The notes: generated by a model not told the origin, from the sequence alone. A stretch of 64,000 bases of DNA from an uncultured Gammaproteobacteria bacterium (GCA_905479985.1 CAJQOM010000013.1:1-64000); one strand, 5' to 3'. Counted from the stretch's first letter, positions 17,028-28,056 are shown. Program-made: numbers and translations.

Positions 17028-17801
17028 ATGCGAACTCTAAGTTTTTGTCGTATGAGCGGATTGGCAATGTTATTGCTGATGTCGCCGATGACGTATGCGG
17101 ATAATGTCGGCACCTTGAAAGGGGCTATCGACACGCAAGTTAAAGCTGAATTATCAGCAAAAAAATCACAAGAAAAAATCGATGGCTTGTCTGATCAGAC
17201 TGATCAGATGTTGGCAGAATATCGTAATGTGATTAGGCAAACAGAAAGCTTACGTATCTATAACGAACAGCTTGAGAAGCTGGTGATATCTCAACAGGAA
17301 GAGATGACATCGATTAATGACCAGCTGGTTAATATTGAAACGACACAGCGTGAAATTGTCCCGTTGATGCTTAAAATGATAGATGTCATTGCTGAGTTTG
17401 TTGCGTTGGATATTCCTTTTTTACCGGAAGAACGGCAATACCGGATCGCGGCATTACAAGCTTTAATGGCGCGAGCGGATGTGAGTTTGGCAGAAAAATA
17501 TCGTCGTATTTTAGAAGCGTATCAAGTTGAGACAGAATATGGCCGGACGATTGAAGCTTATCAAGGTGATTTAGTTTTAAACGGCGAGACAAGAACGGTC
17601 GACTTTTTACGTATTGGCCGTGTGAGTTTATACACCCTTTCTTTAGATGGTCAGGAAGCCAGTGTTTGGAACGATGGTGATTGGCAAGTGCTAGATGATA
17701 GTTATCGTCAGGCGATAGAAAAAGGACTGAAAGTGGCGAAGAAACAACTACCGCCAGATTTATTGGTTTTACCCGTTAAGGCAGAGGGGAAAACACAATG
17801 A
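17028..17801 (+). CDS. DUF3450 periplasmic coiled-coil protein of a TonB system
   Basis: 257 residues: signal peptide (cleavage near TYA-DN), then a coiled coil from ~40 to 110 (rich in Q, E, L heptads), then a globular region ending in the DUF3450 pattern (DWQVLDDSYRQAIEKGL). DUF3450 proteins occur as the first gene of clusters with TtpC and ExbB-ExbD-TonB in vibrios and relatives, where the TtpC-containing TonB2 system energises siderophore receptors. The gene overlaps the next by 4 bases. Precise biochemical role is not known. Confidence 0.85.
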   Translation: MRTLSFCRMSGLAMLLLMSPMTYADNVGTLKGAIDTQVKAELSAKKSQEKIDGLSDQTDQMLAEYRNVIRQTESLRIYNEQLEKLVISQQEEMTSINDQLVNIETTQREIVPLMLKMIDVIAEFVALDIPFLPEERQYRIAALQALMARADVSLAEKYRRILEAYQVETEYGRTIEAYQGDLVLNGETRTVDFLRIGRVSLYTLSLDGQEASVWNDGDWQVLDDSYRQAIEKGLKVAKKQLPPDLLVLPVKAEGKTQ

Positions 17802-19162
17802 AATATCGTTATTTAGTATTATTTCTCAGTGTTTTCAGCACGTCTGTTATGGCGATTCATTCAGATGAAAAGCCTAAGGATTTGGACGCGCTTTATGAGC
17901 GTGTAAAACATGATCGGGTCATGGAACAAGCGCAAAACCAGCAACGAGAAGTGACTTTTATTGCGGAGCGCGCGCAACAAGCAACATTATTAGCACAAGC
18001 GAAAGCACGGTTGGCTGAGCAAGAAGCAAAAACGGTAGATTTGAATCAGGTTTTTCAAGAACAAGAAAAATTACTGGCGCAAGAGAATGCTGATTTATTA
18101 CTTAAGTCTGGCACCTTAGGCGAGTTATTTGGCACAGTGAGACAAGTGGCGAATGAAAGTCGTAGTGTTTTAGACAGTTCAATGATTTCAGCGGAGTTTC
18201 CCAATCGCGGTGCTTTCTTAGGCGATATTGCTGAGCGGAAACAGCAACCAACGATAGAAGAAATTCGCCAAGTTTGGTTAGCTTTGCAACAGGAAATGAC
18301 GGAGTCGGCCAAGGTTAAGCAATTTATGCAGCCGGTGATCACGGCACAAGGCATCGTTGAAGAGCAACAAGTGACGCGTATTGGTCCTTTTTCCGCTTTT
18401 AGTGACGGACAATTTCTGAGATATCTGCCAGAAACGGGTAATTTGGTCGCATTAGGTCGCCAACCTGTTGATCGCTTGCAGAAAGTAGCTGCTGAGTTTG
18501 AATCAGCTGATGCAGGGAGCATTGAAGCTGTTGTGATCGATCCGACACGTGGGGCGATTATGGCCTTGCTTGTTCAGGCACCGGACTTAAAAGAACGCAT
18601 TCAACAAGGTGGTTGGATTGGTTATTTGATTTTACTCATCGGCATCATTGGCTTATTGATTGCGCTACAACGTTTTGTGTCGCTAACGGTGATGGGACAA
18701 GGGGTGGCGAAGCAACAAAAAGACACAACTGCTGACACTAAAAACCCATTAGGCCGTATTTTATCGGTTTATAGCGACGTCTTAATTAATGACATAGAGA
18801 CATTAACGCTGAAATTAGATGAAGCGATTTTGCGTGAAGTGCCGAAAATTGAACGGGGCTTGATTACCCTTGCGATTTTAGCGGCCATTGCGCCAATGTT
18901 GGGATTACTCGGTACGGTGTCAGGCATGATTGAGACTTTCCAATCGATTACTTTATTTGGTACTGGTGATCCGAAACTGATGTCAGGTGGTATTTCTCAG
19001 GCCTTGGTGACGACCGAATTAGGTTTGGCAGTGGCGATTCCACTATTGTTGATACATAGTTTGTTATCGGGCAAGAGTAATCGTTTGGTACAACTTTTAG
19101 ATGAAGAAAGTGCGGCATTGATTGCACGTAATGCAGAACAACGCGATGACAGCATTAAATAA
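17798..19162 (+). CDS. TtpC-like MotA/TolQ/ExbB proton-channel protein with periplasmic domain
   Basis: 454 residues: signal sequence, a large periplasmic region with coiled coil and low-complexity Q/A stretches, then a C-terminal MotA/TolQ/ExbB channel domain with membrane helices at about 270-290 and 345-420 (IERGLITLAILAAIAPMLGLLGTVSGMIETF is the signature region). The architecture matches TtpC, which is essential for TonB2-type transport in Vibrio. It is the second gene of the six-gene cluster. Confidence 0.88.
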   Translation: MKYRYLVLFLSVFSTSVMAIHSDEKPKDLDALYERVKHDRVMEQAQNQQREVTFIAERAQQATLLAQAKARLAEQEAKTVDLNQVFQEQEKLLAQENADLLLKSGTLGELFGTVRQVANESRSVLDSSMISAEFPNRGAFLGDIAERKQQPTIEEIRQVWLALQQEMTESAKVKQFMQPVITAQGIVEEQQVTRIGPFSAFSDGQFLRYLPETGNLVALGRQPVDRLQKVAAEFESADAGSIEAVVIDPTRGAIMALLVQAPDLKERIQQGGWIGYLILLIGIIGLLIALQRFVSLTVMGQGVAKQQKDTTADTKNPLGRILSVYSDVLINDIETLTLKLDEAILREVPKIERGLITLAILAAIAPMLGLLGTVSGMIETFQSITLFGTGDPKLMSGGISQALVTTELGLAVAIPLLLIHSLLSGKSNRLVQLLDEESAALIARNAEQRDDSIK

Positions 19163-19673
19163 TAACTTCTTTAATATTCAGGTCTTAATGGAGAGCGGCG
19201 GTGCTGTGCTGTGGCTGATTCTGTTGGCCTCTATTTTAATGTGGACTTTGATTGCCGAGCGTTATTTATTTGTGTATCGCGTGCATCCAAAGTCGGTTAA
19301 AAAACTGGTGTCAGAGTGGCAACAACGATCTGAGCGACGGAGTTGGTCAGCATGCCAAATTCGGACCGGTATGATTGCCCAATCACGTGCCTCGCTAAGA
19401 CGGTATTTGATGTTTATTAAGACATTAACGGCCGCATTGCCGATGCTGGGTCTATTAGGCACGGTAGATGGCATGATCCAAACGTTTGATGTGTTGACGG
19501 TATTTGGTACTGGTAATGCACGTGGTATGGCTGGCGGTATTTCTGTGGCGTTGATTACGACAATGGCTGGATTGTTAACGGCTTTATCAGGCTTATATTT
19601 TAGTACTGAGTTAGAAGGTCGTGTGACACAGGCTGTTGATCAAGTATCCGATCAGTTAAAACGAGATGAATGA
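19146..19673 (+). CDS. ExbB-like proton channel protein
   Basis: About 175 residues with three membrane helices and the MotA/TolQ/ExbB signature (AALPMLGLLGTVDGMIQTFDVLTVFGTG). Start is uncertain: ATG 19146, ATG 19131 or ATG 19188 (which has AGG five bases upstream) are possible, all close to the previous gene's stop at 19162. Together with TtpC it supplies the proton channel for TonB. Having two ExbB-type proteins in one operon is the TtpC-system hallmark. Confidence 0.88.
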   Translation: MTALNNNFFNIQVLMESGGAVLWLILLASILMWTLIAERYLFVYRVHPKSVKKLVSEWQQRSERRSWSACQIRTGMIAQSRASLRRYLMFIKTLTAALPMLGLLGTVDGMIQTFDVLTVFGTGNARGMAGGISVALITTMAGLLTALSGLYFSTELEGRVTQAVDQVSDQLKRDE

Positions 19674-19693
19674 TATGAAACAGAGACATCATT

Positions 19694-20101
19694 ATGAGAA
19701 ATAGACATTCACGACGCCAAAGTGGCAGCGTAGCTGAAATCAATATGACGCCTTTGATTGATATGGTGTTTATTTTGTTGATCTTTTTTATTGTCACGAC
19801 GTCGTTTGTGAAAGAAACCGGTGTTGATGTGAGTCGACCTTCTGCTAAAACAGCAGTGAAAAAAGAATTGGCGAATATTATGGTGGCGATTACGGCCAGC
19901 GGCGAAATTCATATGGATGGCCGCGTGATCGATCGACGCGCCGTTCGTGCGAACGTTGAGCGGATGCACGCTGAGAATCCGGAGGGTGCAGTGATTATCC
20001 AAGCAGATAAGGATGCTAAAACCGGTATTTTGATTGAAGTGATGGATCAGGCTAGGTTAGCCGGTGTGGCAAATGTATCGATTGCTGCAGAGCGACAGTA
20101 G
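19694..20101 (+). CDS. ExbD/TolR-family protein
   Basis: 135 residues: short cytoplasmic N-terminus, one membrane helix with the essential aspartate (MTPLIDMVFILLIFFIV) and a periplasmic domain (VVIQADKDAKTGILIEVMDQAR). ExbD couples proton flow through ExbB to TonB. Fourth gene of the cluster. Confidence 0.93.
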   Translation: MRNRHSRRQSGSVAEINMTPLIDMVFILLIFFIVTTSFVKETGVDVSRPSAKTAVKKELANIMVAITASGEIHMDGRVIDRRAVRANVERMHAENPEGAVIIQADKDAKTGILIEVMDQARLAGVANVSIAAERQ

Positions 20102-20115
20102 AGTCTGAATTCATT

Positions 20116-20760
20116 ATGCGGTTAGCGGCAGGGCTTTTTTTTGCACTTTTAATTAATTTGGGTTTATTTACCTTGATGCATTTGATGACGTCATCAGATC
20201 GTGTCGAACGCAATGCGATTGAGGATATCCAGTTACTGGATTTTGTTCGCGTTAAAAAGGAATCTGTGACGGAAACCAAGGAACGACAATTACCTGAAAA
20301 GCCTAAGCCACCAGAGAAAACACCGCCGCCGCCTAAAATGATGCCACCCACGCAACAAGTTAAAGCGCCGACACCTAAGATGAACGTACCGAATATTAAA
20401 GTCCCATTGAATATTGCGGGTGGGCCTTATTTAGGTGAGTTTTCGGCCACCCCTACCGCCCCTGTTTCTCCGGATGCGATAGATGAGTATGCCCAAGTCG
20501 CGCCTTTGGTTAGGATTCCGCCGCGTTATCCCCGTTCGGCTTCTCGTCGTGGGATTGAAGGCGTGGTGAAAGTGGCCTTTACGATCACCAAGGAAGGCCG
20601 TGTTGCAAATCCACGCGTGCTAAGTTCAAACCCTGTTGGTGTGTTTGATAAAGCAGCGTTAAGGGCAATTAAGAAGTGGAAATTTAATCCTAAAATGGTC
20701 GATGGACAGGCTGTAGAACAAACAGCAGCTCAGGAAATTACGTTTAGGTTATCTAAATGA
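20116..20760 (+). CDS. tonB: TonB-family energy transducer
   Basis: 214 residues: N-terminal membrane anchor, a proline-rich periplasmic spacer (PEKPKPPEKTPPPPKMMPP) and a C-terminal TonB domain (PPRYPRSASRRGIEGVVKV, then FDKAALRAIKKWKFNP). TonB carries proton-motive energy to outer-membrane receptors. The short spacer and position resemble TonB2-type proteins. Its stop overlaps the TPR gene by 4 bases. Confidence 0.93.
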   Translation: MRLAAGLFFALLINLGLFTLMHLMTSSDRVERNAIEDIQLLDFVRVKKESVTETKERQLPEKPKPPEKTPPPPKMMPPTQQVKAPTPKMNVPNIKVPLNIAGGPYLGEFSATPTAPVSPDAIDEYAQVAPLVRIPPRYPRSASRRGIEGVVKVAFTITKEGRVANPRVLSSNPVGVFDKAALRAIKKWKFNPKMVDGQAVEQTAAQEITFRLSK

Positions 20761-21995
20761 TGCAGATATTCTTCAAATTCTTTTTGTTGGTGGCCTTGAT
20801 GTCTTTTGGCCAAGCTACGCTGGCAAAAGAAAAACAATATCTGTTGACTGAGCAAACCTATAAGGCCGTCAATGCGGCGCAAGAGTTGATGACGGCTGAA
20901 CAATATTCGAAAGCGCAAAGTCAATTATTGGCGACTTTGGGTAAAACCAAAGCAGGATCTTATGATCGTGCCGTTGTGCAACAGACTTTAGGCTATGCTT
21001 ATTCTGCTAAATCACAGTATAAAAAGGCGCGAGAGCAGTTTCAACAAGCATTAGACAGTCAGGCATTACCTGAGCAAGTTAGTCATGGTCTGCGTTATAA
21101 CCTTGGTCAATTATTGTTGGCAGAAGATCAATTTAAGGCTGGGATTAAGGTGCTTGAACAATGGTTTAAAGCAGAACCGAATCCACCCAATAATGCCCAT
21201 GTGTTGATTGCCAGTGCTTATTATCAAATAGGCCAGTTTCGTCAGTCGGTGACACATATGAAGCAGGCGGTAAGCAATAATAAAACACCACCGGAAAACT
21301 GGTATCAGTTGTTATTGGCCGGACATATGGAATTGAAGCAGTATCCCGCGGGTATCAAGGTATTAGAGAAACTGATTGTTCGTTTTCCTGATAATGCTAA
21401 CTATTGGGCGCAACTTTCAGCCTTGTATGGGCGTCAGAATAAACAGGTTTCTGCGTTGGCAGTTGAAGTGCTTGCGGGTCATTTAAAGTTAAGTGATGGC
21501 GCTGTTGTTGAACGATTGTCAGACCTATATCGCTATTTAGGCATTCCCTATAAGTCTGCCTTGTTGTTACAAAAAGGAATGAAGCAAGGGGCGGTTGCTG
21601 ACAATACCAAGAATTTAAATCGGCTGGCGGATAGTTGGTTAGCCGCGCGCGAACGAACGAAGGCTGTGGTGGTGTTAAAGCGGTTAGCAGGCCGTGATAA
21701 CAGTGGCGAAGCGCGTTTGAAGTTGGGCCGTGTGTTGTTTGAGCTTGAACAATGGCCTGAAGCAAGTACGGCTTTTAAAGCGAGCTTGAAGGATTTGAAA
21801 GGTCGAAATAGAGGCACTGCAGCCTTAATGGCTGGTCTGGCTCAGTTTCATATGGGCAATTATGAACAAGCACAAGGTTGGTTGAGTCAGGCCGCTGGCT
21901 ATAAAAAGGAAGGGCGGCAGGCACGTTATTGGTTAGATTATATTGACCAAGTTGTTGATGCATCTGACGAACAAGAAGAGGAAGGGGTTAGCTAA
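20757..21995 (+). CDS. Periplasmic tetratricopeptide-repeat protein of the TonB cluster
   Basis: 412 residues: signal peptide (cleavage near ALA) and about nine TPR-like helix pairs (YDRAVVQQTLGYAYSAK, YKKAREQFQQALDS, NYWAQLSALYGRQNK). TPR proteins close the TtpC-type TonB cluster in other bacteria and probably scaffold it in the periplasm. No catalytic motif is visible. It overlaps tonB by 4 bases, completing a six-gene operon that starts at 17028. Confidence 0.85.
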   Translation: MMQIFFKFFLLVALMSFGQATLAKEKQYLLTEQTYKAVNAAQELMTAEQYSKAQSQLLATLGKTKAGSYDRAVVQQTLGYAYSAKSQYKKAREQFQQALDSQALPEQVSHGLRYNLGQLLLAEDQFKAGIKVLEQWFKAEPNPPNNAHVLIASAYYQIGQFRQSVTHMKQAVSNNKTPPENWYQLLLAGHMELKQYPAGIKVLEKLIVRFPDNANYWAQLSALYGRQNKQVSALAVEVLAGHLKLSDGAVVERLSDLYRYLGIPYKSALLLQKGMKQGAVADNTKNLNRLADSWLAARERTKAVVVLKRLAGRDNSGEARLKLGRVLFELEQWPEASTAFKASLKDLKGRNRGTAALMAGLAQFHMGNYEQAQGWLSQAAGYKKEGRQARYWLDYIDQVVDASDEQEEEGVS

Positions 21996-22157
21996 GACTT
22001 TGCGGCATCAAGGCATTAATATGGTAGCTGACTTGTGCCATTGTGGATGATTCCTTTATGATGGTGAATACGCTTTTAAGTTCGAATAGCGATGGATATG
22101 ATGGGCCGTTTGGCTTGTCGAAGCTTTAGTTTTATTCAATTTTTAGTTTTTGTAACG

Positions 22158-22179
22158 AATGACGCAATGGTGCGTCATT
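22158..22179 (+). terminator. Hairpin after the TonB operon
   Basis: Perfect 9-base stem AATGACGCA / TGCGTCATT with loop ATGG, then GTTGTT. It lies 160 bases after the TPR gene and 32 before ovoA. The following T content is modest, so termination is probable but not certain. Confidence 0.55.
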
Positions 22180-22210
22180 GTTGTTATGAGAACTTGATAA
22201 GGATAGTTTA

Positions 22211-24379
22211 ATGTCATCAACGCAGTCTTTAAAAACGTCACCGTCCGTAGAGAATGATGTGACGCAACAAGAAAGTGCGCAATACCTTAGAACGCCATTG
22301 CTATCTGGTCATGATGTTGAGGCAAAACGACAAGAAATTGCGGCTTACTTTAATACGACTTGGCACCGTTATGACGCCTTGTTTGAAACATTAAGTGATG
22401 ACCGCGCTTATTATGAAAAGGCGATTCCACTTCGTCATCCGTTGATGTTCTACTTTGGTCATACCGCAACCTTCTTTGTGAATAAATTGGTGTTGGCGGG
22501 TCTGGTTGACCAGCGTGTTAATCCACAGTTTGAATCGATGTTTGCAATTGGCGTCGATGAGATGAGCTGGGATGATTTGGATGAGGCGCATTATGATTGG
22601 CCGACTGTCAATGAGGTGAAAGCGTATCGTTCGCAAGTCAATGCACTGATTAATCATCTGATTCAAACAACGCCGCTCACTTTGCCTATCACGTGGGAAA
22701 GCCCTTGGTGGACCATTATGATGGGGATTGAGCATGAGCATATTCATCTTGAAACCTCATCGGTACTGATTCGCCAGCAAAATCTAGATTGGGTGCAACC
22801 GCATGCTGATTGGACACCATGCCAAGAGTCAGGTGAAGCGCCGCTTAATGAGATGGTTGATATTCCAGGCGGAAAAGTAGAAGTCGGCCTAGATGATAGT
22901 ACCGATCATTATGGCTGGGATAATGAATATGGTGCTCACCAAAGCGATGTCAAAGGCTTTAAAGCCAGTCGTTATTTGGTCACTAATCAAGCATTTTTAG
23001 AGTTTGTTAAAGCAGGTGGTTATCAAGATCACAGCTTATGGCCGGAAGAAGGCCTTGAATGGTTGAAATATGCCAAGGCTGAACACCCTAGCTTTTGGAT
23101 TCAAGCTGATGAAGGCTTCACATTACGATTAATGACTGAAGTTGTAGCGATGCCTTGGGATTGGCCGGCTGAAGTCAATTATCATGAAGCGAAGGCGTAT
23201 TGTAATTGGCTCGCTAAAGAAACGGGTGAGCAAGTACGCTTGCCGACTGAAGATGAGTGGTATCGCATCTATGATCATGCTGGTGTGAAAGAGCTTGAGC
23301 AAGGTGAGGTTAGCCAAGCGAATTTGCATTTAGATCATGCGGCGTCATCTTGTCCGGTTAACCGATATGCCCACGGCGATTTATATGATGTTGTCGGTAA
23401 TGTTTGGCAATGGACTGAAACTGCTATTTATCCTTTTGATAAATTTAAAGTCCACCCGTTTTATGATGATTTTACGATGCCGACATTTGATGGCCGTCAT
23501 AATATTTTTAAAGGTGGTTCGTGGATTTCTTGTGGTAACGAAAGTCGCCGCAGTGCACGGTATGCGTTTAGAAAACATTTTTTCCAGCATGCGGGTTTCC
23601 GTTATGTGATTGCAGAGGAGCTAGAAGAGCAAGTGGGTTCAAATTACGAAACAGATAAGTTGCTATCAGAATATGCGGAATTTCATTATGGTGACAGCTA
23701 TCTTGATGTGCCTAATTTTCCGAAAGCATTGGCAGAGATTGCGATTGCCGCGATGGGTGATCAACCGATGGGCCGCGCTTTAGATATTGGCTGTGCTGTT
23801 GGCCGTTCTAGCTTTGATTTAGCGAAACGATTTGACCATGTGACGGGGATTGATTTTTCGGCACGGTTAATTAACTTGGGCGTGCAATTACAACGTCAGG
23901 GCGTCATTCGTTATAGCATTGTTGATGAAGGCGAGTTAGCGCTTTATAAAGAACGCCGCTTAACGGATTTTTCTGATCAAGCTGCGGCCGAGAAGATTGA
24001 GTTTATGCAGGGTGATGCTTGTAATCTTAAAGAACACTACAAAGGTTACGATTTGGTATTGGCCGCGAATTTGATTGACCGTTTATATCAACCGTCTTTG
24101 TTTTTGGAAACGATTCAGGAACGGATGAATGCCGGTGGTATCTTGATGATTACCTCGCCTTATACTTGGCTTGAAGAACATACCGATAAAGGCAACTGGG
24201 TTGGCGGTCGTAAAGTGGATGGCGAAAACGTCAGTACTTTTGAAGGTTTAAAAGCGATGTTGGCGCCGCACTTTGATTTGGTTCAAGGTCCGATTTCCGT
24301 ACCGTTTGTCATTCGTGAAACCAGCCGAAAATTCCAACATACTTTGTCTGAAGCAACATTGTGGCGTTACCGCGGTTGA
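22211..24379 (+). CDS. ovoA: 5-histidylcysteine sulfoxide synthase / ovothiol synthase OvoA
   Basis: 722 residues in three domains: a DinB-like N-terminal region with the iron ligands His84 (in FGHTATFF), His175 and His179 (HEHIHLE); a central sulfatase-modifying/FGE domain (~210-470); and a C-terminal class-I methyltransferase domain (~480-722) with LDIGCAVGRSSFDLA. This fused layout, with the methyltransferase included, is that of OvoA, which joins cysteine to the histidine ring carbon 5 (oxidative C-S bond) and later N-methylates the thiol-histidine. It is not EgtB, which lacks the C-terminal methyltransferase. The next gene, a PLP C-S lyase, overlaps it by 19 bases. Ovothiol is a strong antioxidant. 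Confidence 0.95.
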   Translation: MSSTQSLKTSPSVENDVTQQESAQYLRTPLLSGHDVEAKRQEIAAYFNTTWHRYDALFETLSDDRAYYEKAIPLRHPLMFYFGHTATFFVNKLVLAGLVDQRVNPQFESMFAIGVDEMSWDDLDEAHYDWPTVNEVKAYRSQVNALINHLIQTTPLTLPITWESPWWTIMMGIEHEHIHLETSSVLIRQQNLDWVQPHADWTPCQESGEAPLNEMVDIPGGKVEVGLDDSTDHYGWDNEYGAHQSDVKGFKASRYLVTNQAFLEFVKAGGYQDHSLWPEEGLEWLKYAKAEHPSFWIQADEGFTLRLMTEVVAMPWDWPAEVNYHEAKAYCNWLAKETGEQVRLPTEDEWYRIYDHAGVKELEQGEVSQANLHLDHAASSCPVNRYAHGDLYDVVGNVWQWTETAIYPFDKFKVHPFYDDFTMPTFDGRHNIFKGGSWISCGNESRRSARYAFRKHFFQHAGFRYVIAEELEEQVGSNYETDKLLSEYAEFHYGDSYLDVPNFPKALAEIAIAAMGDQPMGRALDIGCAVGRSSFDLAKRFDHVTGIDFSARLINLGVQLQRQGVIRYSIVDEGELALYKERRLTDFSDQAAAEKIEFMQGDACNLKEHYKGYDLVLAANLIDRLYQPSLFLETIQERMNAGGILMITSPYTWLEEHTDKGNWVGGRKVDGENVSTFEGLKAMLAPHFDLVQGPISVPFVIRETSRKFQHTLSEATLWRYRG

Positions 24380-25539
24380 CCACTGATTTTGACACGCCGG
24401 TCAGTCGTGATGGCACGGCGAGCTTAAAGTACGACGCAAGAACGACTTACTTTGGCACCAATGATGTGGTGCCATTGTGGGTGGCGGATATGGATTTTTC
24501 TGCCCCGGAAGCCGTGACGACTGCATTAATAGCACGTGCACAACATACGATTTATGGTTATACCGACTATCCTGAAAGCCTTTATACGTCGATGCAGCAG
24601 TGGTTTAACCGTCGGCACCATTGGGCGATAGAACGGGAAAGTATTGTCTTATGCCCGGGTGTTGTGCCTTCAATTTATGCTGTGATCACGGCATTAACCG
24701 ACGTCGGTGATCAGGTGATTATTCAACCGCCGGTTTATCATCCTTTTTTTACTGCAGTGAAGGATACCCAGCGAACGTTAGTTGAAAACCCGCTTATATT
24801 AGCCGGTAATCAATATCGAATGGATTTGGACCATTTGGCTCAATGTGCAGAAGCGGGGGCTAAAGTGTTGGTGTTGTGTTCACCGCATAACCCTGTGGGC
24901 CGTGTTTGGCAACCATCAGAACTTGAGGCGTTATTAGCAGTAGCACGTCGTTATAATTTGATCATTATTTCGGATGAGATCCATGCCGACCTTATTTTTC
25001 CTGATCAAACACATATAGCTATTGCAACATTGGCCGATGATGTATCGATTATTACGGCGGTTTCACCTAGTAAGACATTTAATATTCCGGGTCTCGGCTT
25101 ATCAGCATTGGTGGTGAATGATAAGGCCCAGCGTGATGGTATAAAACAAGTCTTTAATGATTGGCATGTCAGCAATATGAACCCATTTAGTATTTGTGGT
25201 TTTGAAGCGGCTTACATGCATGGCGAAGCATGGTTGGATGATTTAATGGTGTATTTGAATGACACCCGTTTGGCGGTTAAACGCTATTTAGAAGCATCGT
25301 TGCCAGAGATTACCTTAATTGAATCTGAGGGCACGTATTTACTATGGCTTGATTGTCGCGCTATGAATATGACAGATGCAGATTTACATCGCTTTTTTAT
25401 TGAGGAAGGTAAAGTGGCAATGAGTCCTGGTACTTTGTTTGGTGATGTGGGTTCTGGTTTTATGCGCCTGAATATTGCGGCGCCAAGAGCACTTATATTA
25501 ACGGTGTTAAAAACAATACGTTCAGCATTACCCTCATAG
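24361..25539 (+). CDS. ovoB: PLP-dependent C-S lyase (MalY/PatB-like), candidate OvoB
   Basis: 392 residues of the fold-type I aminotransferase/cystathionine beta-lyase group: PLP lysine in SPSKTFN (Lys238), Asn177 in SPHNPVGR, and Asp205 in SDEIH. Start codon is GTG 24361, overlapping ovoA by 19 bases. The ovothiol pathway needs a PLP enzyme (OvoB) that cleaves the 5-histidylcysteine sulfoxide to 5-thiohistidine; the overlap with ovoA strongly suggests this is it, but the sequence alone cannot distinguish it from a general MalY/PatB beta-lyase. Confidence 0.8.
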   Translation: MALPRLTTDFDTPVSRDGTASLKYDARTTYFGTNDVVPLWVADMDFSAPEAVTTALIARAQHTIYGYTDYPESLYTSMQQWFNRRHHWAIERESIVLCPGVVPSIYAVITALTDVGDQVIIQPPVYHPFFTAVKDTQRTLVENPLILAGNQYRMDLDHLAQCAEAGAKVLVLCSPHNPVGRVWQPSELEALLAVARRYNLIIISDEIHADLIFPDQTHIAIATLADDVSIITAVSPSKTFNIPGLGLSALVVNDKAQRDGIKQVFNDWHVSNMNPFSICGFEAAYMHGEAWLDDLMVYLNDTRLAVKRYLEASLPEITLIESEGTYLLWLDCRAMNMTDADLHRFFIEEGKVAMSPGTLFGDVGSGFMRLNIAAPRALILTVLKTIRSALPS

Positions 25540-25559
25540 TTTGTTATGATGTGCGGCTT

Positions 25560-25590
25560 TTTAGTGCAAGCACAATAATCTTGCACTAAA
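25560..25590. terminator. Perfect hairpin after the ovothiol genes
   Basis: TTTAGTGCAAG (25560-25570) pairs exactly with CTTGCACTAAA (25580-25590), loop CACAATAAT, 20 bases after the C-S lyase stop. No T-run follows on either strand, so it may be a protected 3' end rather than a classical terminator. Confidence 0.5.
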
Positions 25591-25737
25591 GATGTTGTTA
25601 GCGTGTGATGGTTTTCTCGTTTGATTCTTCCTCAGTAGTAGACATCCTTTGATCTAGGCAAGTGTGACTTTTGTTTGGCATAATGATTGCGTTTACGTCA
25701 TTTCATGCTGTCATATTATTTGTCTAGGAGAAGTGCG

Positions 25738-25935
25738 ATGTCTGAATCAATTGGAAATGTAGCGGGTCAAGTTTGGCAATATCTTAATAAAAATGGTGCT
25801 CAGACTGTCGCAAAAATTGCGAAACAGAGTGATATTGAGATGAAACAGTTGCAACGCGCAATAGGTTGGTTAGCGAAAGAAGATAAAATCACGATTACGT
25901 CTAAAGGCAGAACAGAAGTCATCAGCCTAAATTAA
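25738..25935 (+). CDS. Small winged-helix DNA-binding protein (DUF2582-like)
   Basis: 65 residues from ATG 25738, preceded by AGGAG; an upstream in-frame start at 25687 gives an unlikely leader. The whole protein is one winged helix: helices around VAGQVWQYLNKNG, QTVAKIAKQSDIE and QLQRAIGWLAKEDK, and a wing around TITSKGRTEVISL. Such DUF2582 proteins are small transcription factors or DNA-binding accessory proteins of unknown target. Stands alone between the ovothiol genes and parE. Confidence 0.82.
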   Translation: MSESIGNVAGQVWQYLNKNGAQTVAKIAKQSDIEMKQLQRAIGWLAKEDKITITSKGRTEVISLN

Positions 25936-26078
25936 GATCTAGATTAGGTTGGTTTTAAATCACGTTAGATAAACCTAAATCGATGTGATTATTGTGTTGG
26001 TGTAAGACAAGGGAAGTGATGGCCGGTATTGTGTCGACCCCTTTTATCCTGCTACTCTCTTGGCACAGAATTTAATAA

Positions 26079-27980
<1,902 letters not shown>

Positions 27981-28054
27981 TTTTTAAAGGGGACGCTACC
28001 CTTTTCAAGCATTTTTTTATTGAAGAAGGAAAAGGGTAGCGTCCCCTTTAAAAA
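27981..28054. repeat. 26-bp perfect inverted repeat between parE and parC
   Basis: Left arm 27981-28006 and right arm 28029-28054 are exact reverse complements (26 of 26), each including AAAGGGGACGCTACCC or its complement, with a 22-base loop that is T/A-rich. It starts right after the parE stop codon and ends 2 bases before the parC ATG. It is related in style to the GGGACAG motifs farther along. It could be a REP-like element, a terminator/attenuator or a recoding barrier; function is unknown. Confidence 0.75.
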
Positions 28055-28056
28055 GT

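Noticed and set aside
23337-23609. A 90-residue plus-strand reading frame inside ovoA
   Set aside because: It is in another frame of the central FGE domain of OvoA and has no ribosome site.
22211-24379. Reading the gene as EgtB (ergothioneine pathway)
   Set aside because: The C-terminal class-I methyltransferase domain and the neighbouring PLP lyase fit OvoA; EgtB lacks that domain and egtD is absent.
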